Assembly: GCA_001914195.1 (NCBI GenBank)
Contig: MKYF01000035.1
Coordinates: forward strand, 1-47,308
DNA length: 47,308 nt
Direction of reading: 5' to 3'
Source: Streptococcus mitis
GTDB taxonomy: Bacteria; Bacillota; Bacilli; Lactobacillales; Streptococcaceae
A program made the translations under genes and the position numbers. Below, in pieces: positions 34,649 to 43,567 of this stretch. Position 1 is the stretch's first letter. The number at the start of each line of letters is the position of its first letter. The notes beneath the pieces are model-generated. The model searched no databases. It saw nothing but the letters and a program-made list of their open reading frames with translations, and was not told the origin of the DNA.

Positions 34649-35530
34649 ATGGCAAGTATAACACTCACACCAAGCGAAAAGGAGATTCAGGCTTTTCTTG
34701 AACACTATCAAACCAGCCTGGCTCCCAGCAAGAATCCCTATATACGCTACTTTTTGCGACTACCTCAAGCAACGGTTTCTATCTATACTTCTGGAAAGGT
34801 CTTGCTTCAGGGTGAAGGGGCTGAGAAATACGCCAGTTTTTTTGGCTATCAAGTTGTAGAGGAAACCATGGGACAAAATCTCCCTTTGATTGGGACAGAT
34901 GAGGTAGGGAATGGTTCCTACTTTGGTGGGCTTGCAGTTGTGGCTTCCTTTGTCACACCTGACCAGCATGACTTCTTGCGAAAACTCGGTGTGGGAGATT
35001 CTAAAACTCTGACCGACCAAAAGATCCGTCAGATTGCCCCTATCCTCAAAGAAAAAATCCAGCACCAGGCACTGCTTCTCTCACCCAGCAAGTACAACGA
35101 GGTCATCGGAGACCGCTACAACGCTGTTTCGGTTAAGGTTGCCCTCCATAATCAGGCTATCTATCTCCTCCTTCAAAAAGGTGCTCAGCCTGAGAAAATT
35201 GTGATTGATGCCTTTACTAGTGCTAAAAATTATGACAAGTACTTGGCACAAGAGGCCAATCGTTTCAGCAATCCTATCAGCTTAGAAGAAAAGGCTGAGG
35301 GCAAATACTTGGCTGTCGCAGTTTCTTCTGTCATTGCGCGTGATCTCTTTCTGGAAAATCTTGAAAATCTGGGACGAGAGCTGGGCTATCAACTTCCAAG
35401 TGGAGCTGGAACGGCTTCTGACAAGGTGGCTAGCCAGATTTTACAAGCCTATGGTATGCAGGGACTCAATTTCTGCGCCAAATTGCACTTTAAAAATACT
35501 GAAAAAGCGAAAAAACGCTTAGAAAGGTAA
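34649..35530 (+). CDS. rnhC: Ribonuclease HIII
   Basis: A 293-aa RNase HIII that degrades RNA in RNA/DNA hybrids. The N-terminal TBP-like substrate-binding domain (about residues 1-80) tells it from RNase HII. The catalytic domain opens with IGTDEVGNGSYFGG (about 86-99, Asp and Glu ligands), and VIDAF (about 188) and DSKTL follow. The length is normal. No Shine-Dalgarno is seen before the ATG, and the promoter -10 lies 7 nt upstream, so it may be read from a leaderless mRNA. lepB follows after 3 nt. Confidence 0.95.
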   Translation: MASITLTPSEKEIQAFLEHYQTSLAPSKNPYIRYFLRLPQATVSIYTSGKVLLQGEGAEKYASFFGYQVVEETMGQNLPLIGTDEVGNGSYFGGLAVVASFVTPDQHDFLRKLGVGDSKTLTDQKIRQIAPILKEKIQHQALLLSPSKYNEVIGDRYNAVSVKVALHNQAIYLLLQKGAQPEKIVIDAFTSAKNYDKYLAQEANRFSNPISLEEKAEGKYLAVAVSSVIARDLFLENLENLGRELGYQLPSGAGTASDKVASQILQAYGMQGLNFCAKLHFKNTEKAKKRLER

Positions 35531-35533
35531 ATT

Positions 35534-36148
35534 ATGAATTCATTTAAAAGTTTCCTAAAAGAGTGGGGATTGTTCCTCCTGATTCTGTCATTACTAGCTT
35601 TGAGCCGTATCTTTTTTTGGAGTAATGTCCGCGTAGAAGGACATTCCATGGATCCTACCCTAGCGGATGGCGAAATTCTCTTTGTCGTTAAGCACCTCCC
35701 TATTGACCGTTTTGATATCGTGGTGGCTCATGAGGAAGACGGTAATAAGGACATTGTCAAACGTGTCATCGGAATGCCTGGCGATACTATCCGTTACGAA
35801 AATGATAAACTTTACATCAATGACAAAGAGACAGATGAGCCTTACCTAGCTGACTACATCAAACGTTTCAAGGATGACAAACTCCAAAGCACCTACTCAG
35901 GCAAGGGATTTGAAGGAAATAAAGGAACTTTCTTTAGAAGTATCGCTCAAAAAGCCCAAGCCTTCACAGTTGATGTCAACTACAACACCAACTTTAGCTT
36001 TACTGTTCCAGAAGGAGAATACCTTCTCCTCGGAGATGACCGCTTGGTTTCGAGCGACAGCCGCCATGTAGGTACTTTTAAAGCAAAAGATATCACAGGG
36101 GAAGCTAAATTCCGCTTCTGGCCAATCACCCGTATCGGAACATTTTAA
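35534..36148 (+). CDS. lepB: Signal peptidase I
   Basis: A 204-aa type I signal peptidase that cleaves signal peptides of secreted proteins outside the membrane. It has one N-terminal anchor (residues about 11-29), catalytic Ser38 in VEGHSMDPT, Lys76 in DIVKRVIGMPGD and the GDDRLVSSDSRHVG box near the C-terminus. It starts 3 nt after rnhC and so shares its transcript; the ribosome binding site AGAAAGG lies in the end of rnhC. Confidence 0.96.
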   Translation: MNSFKSFLKEWGLFLLILSLLALSRIFFWSNVRVEGHSMDPTLADGEILFVVKHLPIDRFDIVVAHEEDGNKDIVKRVIGMPGDTIRYENDKLYINDKETDEPYLADYIKRFKDDKLQSTYSGKGFEGNKGTFFRSIAQKAQAFTVDVNYNTNFSFTVPEGEYLLLGDDRLVSSDSRHVGTFKAKDITGEAKFRFWPITRIGTF

Positions 36149-36155
36149 GAGACCT

Positions 36156-36190
36156 AAGAGGCCGAGAATCAAGAATCTCAGCCTCTTCTT
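36156..36190 (+). terminator. Terminator after lepB
   Basis: AAGAGGCCGAGA and TCTCAGCCTCTT pair with one mismatch, followed by the T-rich CTTCT. Confidence 0.65.
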
Positions 36191-36284
36191 CTATCGTGAT
36201 AAGATGATTATTCACTACCCAGTCTAACTAAGATAGAAACAACCCCAGCTCTCACCTATTTACCTATTTATACAAAGGAATTTT

Positions 36285-38651
36285 ATGGAAGTTTATTTTT
36301 CTGGAACCATTGAACGGATTATTTTTGAAAATCCCAGCAATTTTTATCGCATCCTCCTCCTAGAAATCGACGATACGGACGCAGAAGATTTTGATGATTT
36401 TGAAATCATTGTCACTGGTACCATGGCTGACGTGATTGAGGGAGAAGACTACACTTTTTGGGGGCAAATTGTCCAGCACTCCAAGTATGGGGAACAACTG
36501 CAAATCAGCCGTTATGAACGTGCAAAACCAACTAGCAAGGGACTTGTCAAATACTTTTCAAGTAGCCATTTCAAGGGGATTGGTCTCAAGACAGCTCAGA
36601 AAATTGTCGATACCTATGGCGACAATACCATTGACGAAATTTTGCAACACCCAGAAAAGCTAGAAGGCATCGCAGGACTATCTGCCAAAAATCGCGAGGC
36701 TTTCGTCTCAACTCTCCGCCTCAACTACGGAACAGAGATGGTTTTGGCCAAACTAGCCAACTACGGCATTCCCAATAAACTAGCCTTCCAGATTCAAGAC
36801 TTTTACAAGGAAGAAACCCTTGATGTGGTTGAAAATTATCCCTACCAATTGGTTGAGGATATCAAGGGTTTGGGATTTACTATTGCTGACCAATTAGCGG
36901 AAGAACTAGGAATCGAAAGTCAGGCTCCTGAACGCTTCCGTGCAGGACTAATTCATAGTCTTTTTCAGGCCTGTATGGAAACAGGGGACACCTATGTTGA
37001 AGCACGGGATTTGCTGGAACAAACCCTTAATCTCCTTGAATCTTCTCGCCCCGTGGAACTGGATCCCAGCCAAGTGGCCCAAGAACTCTCCTACCTGATT
37101 GAAGAAGACAAGGTTCAGCAGATTGATACCAAAATCTTTGATAATAGCCTCTTTTTCGCTGAGGAAGGCATCCGCAGTCACTTGGTCCGTATCCTTGAAA
37201 AAGGAAAACAGAAGAGCCAGGATTTAGAAACCATTCAAAAACATATCGCTACTGTCGAGGAAGAGCTTGGAATTGAGTATGATATCATTCAAAAACAAGC
37301 TATCTGTGATGCTATCCAGAACAAGGTCTTTATTCTGACAGGTGGACCTGGTACTGGTAAGACAACTGTTATCAATGGTATCATCGCTGTTTATGCCCTC
37401 TTAGAAGGACTTGACCTCAGGAAAAAAAGCAATCTGCCGATTCTTCTTGCTGCTCCAACTGGACGAGCAGCTCGGCGCATGAATGAATTGACAGGCTTGC
37501 CTAGCGCGACCATACACCGCCACTTGGGAATGACAGGTGACGATGATACCAGTCATCTGGAAGATTATCTGGATGCCGACTTTATCATCGTAGATGAATT
37601 CTCCATGGTGGATACTTGGCTGGCCAATCAACTCTTCTCCAACATCTCTACTAACAGTAAAATCCTCATCGTCGGAGATAGCGATCAGCTCCCGTCTGTC
37701 AGCCCTGGACAAGTTCTAGCGGATCTCCTTCATATTTCTTTGATTCCTCAGACTCGCTTGGAAAAAATTTACCGGCAAAGCGAAGAATCAACCATCGTCA
37801 CCCTAGCTAGTCAGATTCGACAGGGCATCTTGCCAGCCGATTTCACCCAGAAAAAAGCTGACCGTTCCTACTTTGAAATTGCTAGCGGACATATTCCTGC
37901 TACGATTGAGAAAATCTTAGGCGCTGCCCTCAGAAGTGGCATTCCTGCCCGTGATATCCAAGTTCTGGCTCCCATGTACCGAGGGACGGCAGGGATTGAT
38001 GCTATCAATCAGCTCATGCAAGACCTGCTCAATCCAACACAAAAAGATCAACTCAGTTTTGAAGCTCCCCAGTGCCACTATCGCAAGGGAGACAAAGTCA
38101 TTCATTTGGTCAACGATGCTGAAATCAATGTCTTTAATGGAGATTTGGGAGCTATCACAGACCTGATTCCTGGTAAATACACCGAGTCTAAACAAGACGA
38201 GATTGTCATTGATTTTGATGGCAATGAGGTCTCTTACCCACGTAATGAATGGTACAAGATTCGCCTGGCCTATGCCATGAGTATCCATAAGTCTCAGGGA
38301 AGTGAGTTTCCTGTTGTTATCCTACCTATCACCAGTGCTAGTAGGCGTATGCTAGAGCGCAATCTCATCTATACAGCCATTACACGCGCCAAAAGCAAGC
38401 TTATCTTACTAGGCGAATTACAGGCCTTTGACTATGCTACCCAGCACATCGGAACTGCCCGAAAAACCTATCTGATTGAACGCTTCAGTGATTTATTGGA
38501 GAATGTTGAAGAAAAGCAACAAACTGTCTCAGAAACTACCACATCAAGTGCATCTGAACAATCCTACATCCTAACCGAAGAAAATTGGGATAGCATCCCC
38601 GCCATGATTGGGATTACTGACGCAGACCTCAAAGAGATTTTTGGAAAATAG
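36285..38651 (+). CDS. recD2: RecD2-type ATP-dependent DNA helicase
   Basis: A 788-aa RecD2 (SF1B 5'-3' helicase) of the type found without RecBC. An N-terminal OB-like region (1-90) and HhH motifs (about 95-190, GIGLKTAQKIVDTYG) precede the motor. Walker A LTGGPGTGKTT lies at about 350-360, motif II VDEFSMVD at about 434, DSDQLPSVSPG at about 465 and the C-terminal YAMSIHKSQGSEF block at about 664. It acts in repair and replication fork maintenance. The gene has AAAGGAATTTT before its ATG and stands alone between two terminators. Confidence 0.95.
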   Translation: MEVYFSGTIERIIFENPSNFYRILLLEIDDTDAEDFDDFEIIVTGTMADVIEGEDYTFWGQIVQHSKYGEQLQISRYERAKPTSKGLVKYFSSSHFKGIGLKTAQKIVDTYGDNTIDEILQHPEKLEGIAGLSAKNREAFVSTLRLNYGTEMVLAKLANYGIPNKLAFQIQDFYKEETLDVVENYPYQLVEDIKGLGFTIADQLAEELGIESQAPERFRAGLIHSLFQACMETGDTYVEARDLLEQTLNLLESSRPVELDPSQVAQELSYLIEEDKVQQIDTKIFDNSLFFAEEGIRSHLVRILEKGKQKSQDLETIQKHIATVEEELGIEYDIIQKQAICDAIQNKVFILTGGPGTGKTTVINGIIAVYALLEGLDLRKKSNLPILLAAPTGRAARRMNELTGLPSATIHRHLGMTGDDDTSHLEDYLDADFIIVDEFSMVDTWLANQLFSNISTNSKILIVGDSDQLPSVSPGQVLADLLHISLIPQTRLEKIYRQSEESTIVTLASQIRQGILPADFTQKKADRSYFEIASGHIPATIEKILGAALRSGIPARDIQVLAPMYRGTAGIDAINQLMQDLLNPTQKDQLSFEAPQCHYRKGDKVIHLVNDAEINVFNGDLGAITDLIPGKYTESKQDEIVIDFDGNEVSYPRNEWYKIRLAYAMSIHKSQGSEFPVVILPITSASRRMLERNLIYTAITRAKSKLILLGELQAFDYATQHIGTARKTYLIERFSDLLENVEEKQQTVSETTTSSASEQSYILTEENWDSIPAMIGITDADLKEIFGK

Positions 38652-38659
38652 CGCATCAG

Positions 38660-38687
38660 AAATCCCACCTAGTCAGGTGGGATTTTT
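38660..38687. terminator. Terminator between recD2 and tig (convergent)
   Basis: AATCCCACCT and AGGTGGGATT form a perfect 10-bp stem with an AGTC loop, followed by TTTTG. The minus strand has the same stem, with only a short T run, at the end of tig. Confidence 0.85.
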
Positions 38688-38698
38688 GTTTATTAAGA

Positions 38699-39982
38699 TT
38701 ATTTAACTGTTGCTGTGCTTGTAATCAATTCAACAGCTTTTTTGATTGTGATGTCGTGTTTTAACATATCAGCTGAAAGCAAGCTTTGTACTTGTGCAAC
38801 TTCCATGTTGTAGTCTGTAGCCAATTGCTCGATTTCTTTTTGGATTTCTTCTTCTGAAGCGTCGAATCCTTCAGCTTTGGCAACTGCTTCGATAACAAGG
38901 TTAGTCTTAGTACGTGACTCAGCTTCTCCCTCGTATTGTTTGTGAAGATCTTCTTGAGTAGTTCCAGTGATTTGGAAGTACATGTCAGGGTTGATACCTT
39001 GACGTTGCAAGTTTCCAAGGAATTCATTTACTGAACGGTGAACTTCTTCGTGAATCATTTCTTCTGGAAGTTCTACGATTTCAGCGTTTTCTACAGCTTT
39101 ATCAATTGCTGCACCTTCAACTGCATCTTTGTAAGCTTCTTCTTTAGCAGCAGCCAATTCCTTGCGGTATTTTTCTTTCAATTCAGCAAGTGTTTCAACT
39201 TCTTCGTCGATGTCTTTTGCAAGCTCATCGTCAAGAGCTGGAACTTCTTTAGCTTTTACTTCGTGGATAGTTGTTACGAATTTAGCTTCTTTACCTGCAA
39301 GGTCTTCTGCTTGGTAGTCTTCTGGGAATGTTACGATAACATCAACAGTTTCGCCAGCTGAGTGACCTACCAATTGGTCTTCAAAACCAGGGATGAATTG
39401 ACCTGAACCAAGTCCAAGTGAGAAGTTTTCACCTTTTCCGCCATCAAATTCAACACCGTCGATAGAACCAACGAAGTCGATGACAACAGTGTCGCCATTT
39501 TCAGCAGCAGCTTCCTTGATAACCAATTCAGCCAAGTTGTTGCGTTCGCGTTCGATACGCTCTTCAACGTCAGCATCAGTTACTTCTTTTTCTAGATCAA
39601 CTGATACTTCAAGGTTTTTGTAGTCACCCAATTTTACTTCAGGTTTTGTAACGACTTCAGCAGTGATAACCCAGTCTTGACCTTTTTCCATTGAAGTTAC
39701 GTCAATTTTTGGTTGAGCAACCACTTCAAGACCAGCTTCTTTTACAGCTTCTTCATAAGCGTTTGGCAAAAGAGCGTTCATAACGTCTTGATAAAGTGAC
39801 TCTTCACCAAATTTTTTGTCGAAGATAGGACGAGGAAGGTGACCTTTACGGAAACCTGGAACATTAAGAGATTTCTTCACTGAGTTGAAGACACGGTCCA
39901 ATTCTGGTTTGATTTGGTCTTGAGAAATAGTAAAAGTCAAGACACCACGGTTTGTTTCTTTGTTTTCAAATGATACAGACAT
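38699..39982 (-). CDS. tig: Trigger factor
   Basis: A 427-aa ribosome-bound chaperone and prolyl isomerase. The ribosome-binding domain carries the signature PGFRKGHLPRP (about residues 41-51). The FKBP-type PPIase domain is at about 160-245 (GDTVVIDFVGSIDG), and the helical C-terminal arms follow. It is rich in Glu and Lys, and codon use is that of a highly expressed gene. It is transcribed alone from its own promoter. Confidence 0.97.
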   Translation of the reverse strand: MSVSFENKETNRGVLTFTISQDQIKPELDRVFNSVKKSLNVPGFRKGHLPRPIFDKKFGEESLYQDVMNALLPNAYEEAVKEAGLEVVAQPKIDVTSMEKGQDWVITAEVVTKPEVKLGDYKNLEVSVDLEKEVTDADVEERIERERNNLAELVIKEAAAENGDTVVIDFVGSIDGVEFDGGKGENFSLGLGSGQFIPGFEDQLVGHSAGETVDVIVTFPEDYQAEDLAGKEAKFVTTIHEVKAKEVPALDDELAKDIDEEVETLAELKEKYRKELAAAKEEAYKDAVEGAAIDKAVENAEIVELPEEMIHEEVHRSVNEFLGNLQRQGINPDMYFQITGTTQEDLHKQYEGEAESRTKTNLVIEAVAKAEGFDASEEEIQKEIEQLATDYNMEVAQVQSLLSADMLKHDITIKKAVELITSTATVK

Positions 39983-40019
39983 TCTGTCATTTCTCCTTAA
40001 AATTTTTTAAATACAGTCT

Positions 40020-40049
40020 ATTATAACATAAATGGGCGACTTTTTTCAA
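40020..40049 (-). promoter_or_regulatory. Promoter of tig
   Basis: Minus strand TTGAAA (nt 40044-40049), 18-nt spacer ending in TGT, TATAAT (nt 40020-40025). This is both a near-consensus and an extended -10 promoter. Confidence 0.85.
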
Positions 40050-40143
40050 GTAACGAATGCGCTTTTCAATGATGCTGGAAGTACTTGCTCGCTTCTTTGA
40101 TGCTAAGGTCAACCACTTCTCCAATATTATTTTTACATAACTA

Positions 40144-40776
40144 TTAAAAATCCTCATGCCCTACCAAGTGATGCTGAAAGGCATAGACCGCTGCCTGGGT
40201 ACGATCACTGACTTCCAGCTTGGCTAGGATATTGGACACATGGGTCTTGACCGTCTTGAGAGAGATAAATAGTTCATCTGCGATGCGCTGATTTTCGTAG
40301 CCCTTGGCGATGAGTTGGAGAACATCTCGCTCACGTGCAGTCAAATCCTCATGTAGTTCTATGTGATTGCGGTGGTATTCGACCTTCTTGCTTACCTCTT
40401 GCTCAATGGCCAGCTCCCCAGCAGCCACCTTACGAACAGCGTGCAGCAATTCATCTGCACTAGAAGTCTTGAGCATATAGCCTCGAGCCCCGGCATTTAA
40501 GACAGGCATGATTTTTTCATTGTCCAAGTAAGAAGTCACAATCAAAATCTTGGCTTCAGGCCATTCTTTGAGGATGGCTAAGGTCGCGTCAATCCCATTC
40601 ATTTCAGGCATGACAATATCCATGACAATGACATCTGGACGTAATTCCAAGGCCAAGTCAATCCCCTGAGATCCGTTGGAGGCCTCACCCACAACTTCTA
40701 CATCGTCTTGGAGGTCAAAGTAGCTTTTCAAGCCCAAGCGGACCATTTCATGGTCATCTACTAGTAAAATTTTCAT
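40144..40776 (-). CDS. liaR: Response regulator LiaR (NarL family)
   Basis: A 210-aa response regulator. The receiver has Asp7/Asp8 and the phosphoacceptor Asp53 in VIVMDIVMP. The LuxR-type HTH (about residues 145-205) shows LTARERDVLQLIAKGYENQR and VKTHVSNILAKL. I chose the ATG at 40776 (MKILLVDDHE), since AAAGGAG precedes it; the frame continues 16 codons upstream without a site. It responds to LiaS and, from the family, to cell-envelope stress from lipid II-cycle antibiotics. It lies 13 nt after liaS. Confidence 0.95.
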   Translation of the reverse strand: MKILLVDDHEMVRLGLKSYFDLQDDVEVVGEASNGSQGIDLALELRPDVIVMDIVMPEMNGIDATLAILKEWPEAKILIVTSYLDNEKIMPVLNAGARGYMLKTSSADELLHAVRKVAAGELAIEQEVSKKVEYHRNHIELHEDLTARERDVLQLIAKGYENQRIADELFISLKTVKTHVSNILAKLEVSDRTQAAVYAFQHHLVGHEDF

Positions 40777-40789
40777 CTTTACTCCTTTA

Positions 40790-41785
40790 TCATTCCTTAT
40801 CGAGCAGGGGAATACGGATATCAACCGCCAGCCCTTGCTTGGGAGCTGTCAATAACTGAACCGTCCCTGCCATATCTTCAACCCGCTCCTTGACATTGCG
40901 TAGTCCATAACTCAAGTCATCTAAACTCCCTAACTGGAAACCAATCCCATTGTCCACCACCTTCAGTTGCAATTCAAAATCCGTCTGATAGAGATAGACA
41001 TCCAAACAAGATGCCTGGGCATGGCGGAGGGTATTGCTGATTAACTCTTGCAGGATACGGAAGATATGCTCCTCGATTTTCTTAGGCAATTTCGTCACAT
41101 TTTGCTTGAAAGCAACCTTAAGATCACTCTTGTCCTTAAGCTCTTTTAGAATAATTTGAATCCCTTCTATCAAGCTCTTTTGTTCCAGTTCAACTGGTCG
41201 CAAATGCAAGAGCAAGACCCGCAAATCCTTCTGGGCAGTTTCTAAAATAGCTGTGACACTCTGCAACTGGGTCTGCATCTTTTCTCTATCCAATTTCAAA
41301 ACCTGCTGACTGACACCTGACAAAATCATGTGAGCCGCAAATAACTCTTGACTGACTGTATCGTGCAAATCCCGAGCAATCCGCTTCCGTTCCTTCTCGA
41401 TGATTTCCTCTTCCTGAGCAAGACTCTGATTTTCAGCCTTTTGAAGAGCCTCTGTCAGAAGGTTAAGTTTACCTGACAAGGACTTGAAACTGGCATTCAA
41501 ATCTGGATCTGAAACCTGAACCACTTCTTGCCCTGCCAACAAACGCTTGAGATTAGCCTGCATTTTTCTCAGAGAAAGCTCTTCAACACCTCGCCAAAAC
41601 AGGGCTAAGAGAAAGGTCATGGACATGCTGAAGACCAACAACAAAAAGACAAACTTTTCTGTTTTTTCGACATCGTGCAAGAAAATAGACCAGTCAAAGT
41701 CAAGGATTTCCAGCAAGCTGTGGGAAAAAAATAAGACAAACAGGATAGAGGTGAGAGCAATGATTACATAGGCTTGTTTTTTCAT
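40790..41785 (-). CDS. liaS: Sensor histidine kinase LiaS
   Basis: A 331-aa intramembrane-sensing kinase with two N-terminal helices (about residues 5-27 and 46-66) joined by a very short outside loop. A HAMP-like and coiled-coil stretch follows (about 70-125). The HisKA_3 site has the phospho-His in ERKRIARDLHDTVSQELFA, and the ATPase domain has an N box LQELISNTLRHAQA and a VDNGIGF motif. The short loop means that the signal probably comes through LiaF. Overlaps liaF by 4 nt. Confidence 0.95.
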   Translation of the reverse strand: MKKQAYVIIALTSILFVLFFSHSLLEILDFDWSIFLHDVEKTEKFVFLLLVFSMSMTFLLALFWRGVEELSLRKMQANLKRLLAGQEVVQVSDPDLNASFKSLSGKLNLLTEALQKAENQSLAQEEEIIEKERKRIARDLHDTVSQELFAAHMILSGVSQQVLKLDREKMQTQLQSVTAILETAQKDLRVLLLHLRPVELEQKSLIEGIQIILKELKDKSDLKVAFKQNVTKLPKKIEEHIFRILQELISNTLRHAQASCLDVYLYQTDFELQLKVVDNGIGFQLGSLDDLSYGLRNVKERVEDMAGTVQLLTAPKQGLAVDIRIPLLDKE

Positions 41786-42480
41786 CCTCTAATCACCTCA
41801 ACATCCCCAATCATAGTGGTCAAGAAAATCTTGACACTCTTATTACTCTTGAGATAGTCTCTTGTTTCTTGATGATAGTGTTCATTGCGGAGGGCTCGCT
41901 TGGGCTGGTTGAAGAAAGTCAAATCACCATAGAGACAGTTAAGGCTGAGACTGACTTCTACATCTACAGGTACGATGATTTTGGTCGTTCCTACCATCTT
42001 TCTGAGGATAATGACATTGTCATGATTGGTTAGGATGACCCTCTCCAGATGAATGGTGTCCTTGCCCATGAGGCGAAAAAGATTGATATCATCAAACTGG
42101 CAAGTCTGGTAGCTTGAAAAATGATGAAGATTTCCAAACCAACGATTTTTCTCCTTCTTAACCGTCACCACCTCTTCAAAAACCAAATTTGTCTGCTCTT
42201 TTTCCTGGTTCATCATCGGATAAAGAAGAAAGAGGCTATAAATAACCGCAACAAAAATAGCTAGAATCACAAAAGGATTGAGCATGACGATGAAAAAGAA
42301 GAGAATGGCTGCCACTACTAAAAGAAGATTATTTCCCTCCTTACCAGTGTAATAGCGAATCAAAAGCAAAAAGAGGAATAGAATCAGCAGAAAACGCGAA
42401 AAATGCTCTGATACCATCAACATCAGAGCTCCCGTCAACAGACAGACTTCGATAAATAAAAAGATTTTAAATTTTCTCAT
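41782..42480 (-). CDS. liaF: LiaF, membrane inhibitor of LiaRS
   Basis: A 232-aa membrane protein. About four hydrophobic helices occupy residues 6-110, and the C-terminal domain (about 130-232) is the beta-rich LiaF/DUF2154-type fold with VSLSLNCLYGDLTFFNQPKR and a final TTMIGDVEVIRG. LiaF keeps LiaS off until envelope stress. It is the first gene of liaFSR, with an extended -10 TGA-TAAAAT and GGGAGAGG before the ATG. Confidence 0.92.
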   Translation of the reverse strand: MRKFKIFLFIEVCLLTGALMLMVSEHFSRFLLILFLFLLLIRYYTGKEGNNLLLVVAAILFFFIVMLNPFVILAIFVAVIYSLFLLYPMMNQEKEQTNLVFEEVVTVKKEKNRWFGNLHHFSSYQTCQFDDINLFRLMGKDTIHLERVILTNHDNVIILRKMVGTTKIIVPVDVEVSLSLNCLYGDLTFFNQPKRALRNEHYHQETRDYLKSNKSVKIFLTTMIGDVEVIRG

Positions 42481-42542
42481 AGGCTCATCCTCTCCCTTCT
42501 ATTTTATCACAATTCAAAAAAGTCACCTCGGTCTGAAGATGG

Positions 42543-42569
42543 AAAAAAGGCGGTGGTTACGCCTTTTTC
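42543..42569 (-). terminator. Terminator of the mevalonate operon
   Basis: AAAAAGGCG and CGCCTTTTT pair around a 7-nt loop. The fni stop codon lies inside the hairpin, and on the minus strand a run of six T follows. Confidence 0.85.
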
Positions 42570-43567
42570 ATCTGATCATTTGCTTCTTTTAATTTTCCAT
42601 AAAGAAGATAGTCTACTTTTTGCAGATCTGCTATGGTGGCACAATTAAGGGCACACATGATCAAGCGTAGATCTGCTTTCCAGCCTTGGATAATGCCGAT
42701 CACTTCTTCAACTGAATAGGTTTCAACCAATTCCAGAACTGTTCGAGACAGACCTACAGCCTTGGCACCAAAGACCAGGCACTTAATCATATCCAGAGGA
42801 TTTCGAACCCCTCCACTAACCAAGAGTTCGACCCTGCCTTTCCAGTCTTGGGCATTGAGAAGGGCCTGCATGGTAGACTGGCCCCATTGATTGAGGTAAT
42901 CACGCTGGCCACTGCGACGATTTTCGATATAAGCAAAGCTGGTACCACCACGACCTGATAGGTCGACGGTCCGAACTCCTAGTTCATAGGCTCTCTCGAT
43001 AGTCTTCACATCCATTCCAAAACCAACTTCCTTGAGAACAATAGGGACAGGGATTTGTTTGCTGTAGTCTGCTAGATTCGATTGCCAGCTTCTGAACGTT
43101 CTTTCTCCCTCGGGCATGAGTAATTCCTGCATGACATTGACATGTACTTGTAGGAGAAGAGGATTCATTTCTTCTACAGTCTGAAGACCTAACTCGACAG
43201 GCTTGTCTAATCCAATATTGGTTCCAAGAAGGAGATTGGGATGGCTAGATTTGACAGAAAAAGAGTCATCTGTTGGATCTTTGAGGGCTGCACTATAAGA
43301 ACCCGTTACAAATAAAATACCACAGACTTCCGCCACCTGAGCCAGCTTTTGATTGATTTCTCTTCCCTTATCGCTTCCACCCGTCATGGCATTGATATAG
43401 AAAGGAAAGTCCCACTTTCGACCAGCAAATTCTGTAGACAGATTGATTTCATCCAGATCGTAAAGAGGCAAGGAAGAATGAATCAACTCCACCTCATCAA
43501 AGCTATTATAGGAACTTTTCTGCTCAAGGGCATAGCGGATGTGCTCATCCTTACGATTTGTAGTCAT
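42557..43567 (-). CDS. fni: Isopentenyl-diphosphate delta-isomerase type 2
   Basis: A 336-aa FMN- and NADPH-dependent isomerase that interconverts IPP and DMAPP. The N-terminus has RKDEHIRYALEQKS; the FMN-barrel is seen in FYINAMTGGSDKGREIN (about residues 55-71), VDLSGRGGTSFA and ELLVSGGVRNPLDMIKCLVF. It is last in the mvaK1-mvaD-mvaK2-fni operon and overlaps mvaK2 by 17 nt. The products feed undecaprenyl phosphate for the cell wall. Confidence 0.96.
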   Translation of the reverse strand: MTTNRKDEHIRYALEQKSSYNSFDEVELIHSSLPLYDLDEINLSTEFAGRKWDFPFYINAMTGGSDKGREINQKLAQVAEVCGILFVTGSYSAALKDPTDDSFSVKSSHPNLLLGTNIGLDKPVELGLQTVEEMNPLLLQVHVNVMQELLMPEGERTFRSWQSNLADYSKQIPVPIVLKEVGFGMDVKTIERAYELGVRTVDLSGRGGTSFAYIENRRSGQRDYLNQWGQSTMQALLNAQDWKGRVELLVSGGVRNPLDMIKCLVFGAKAVGLSRTVLELVETYSVEEVIGIIQGWKADLRLIMCALNCATIADLQKVDYLLYGKLKEANDQMKKA

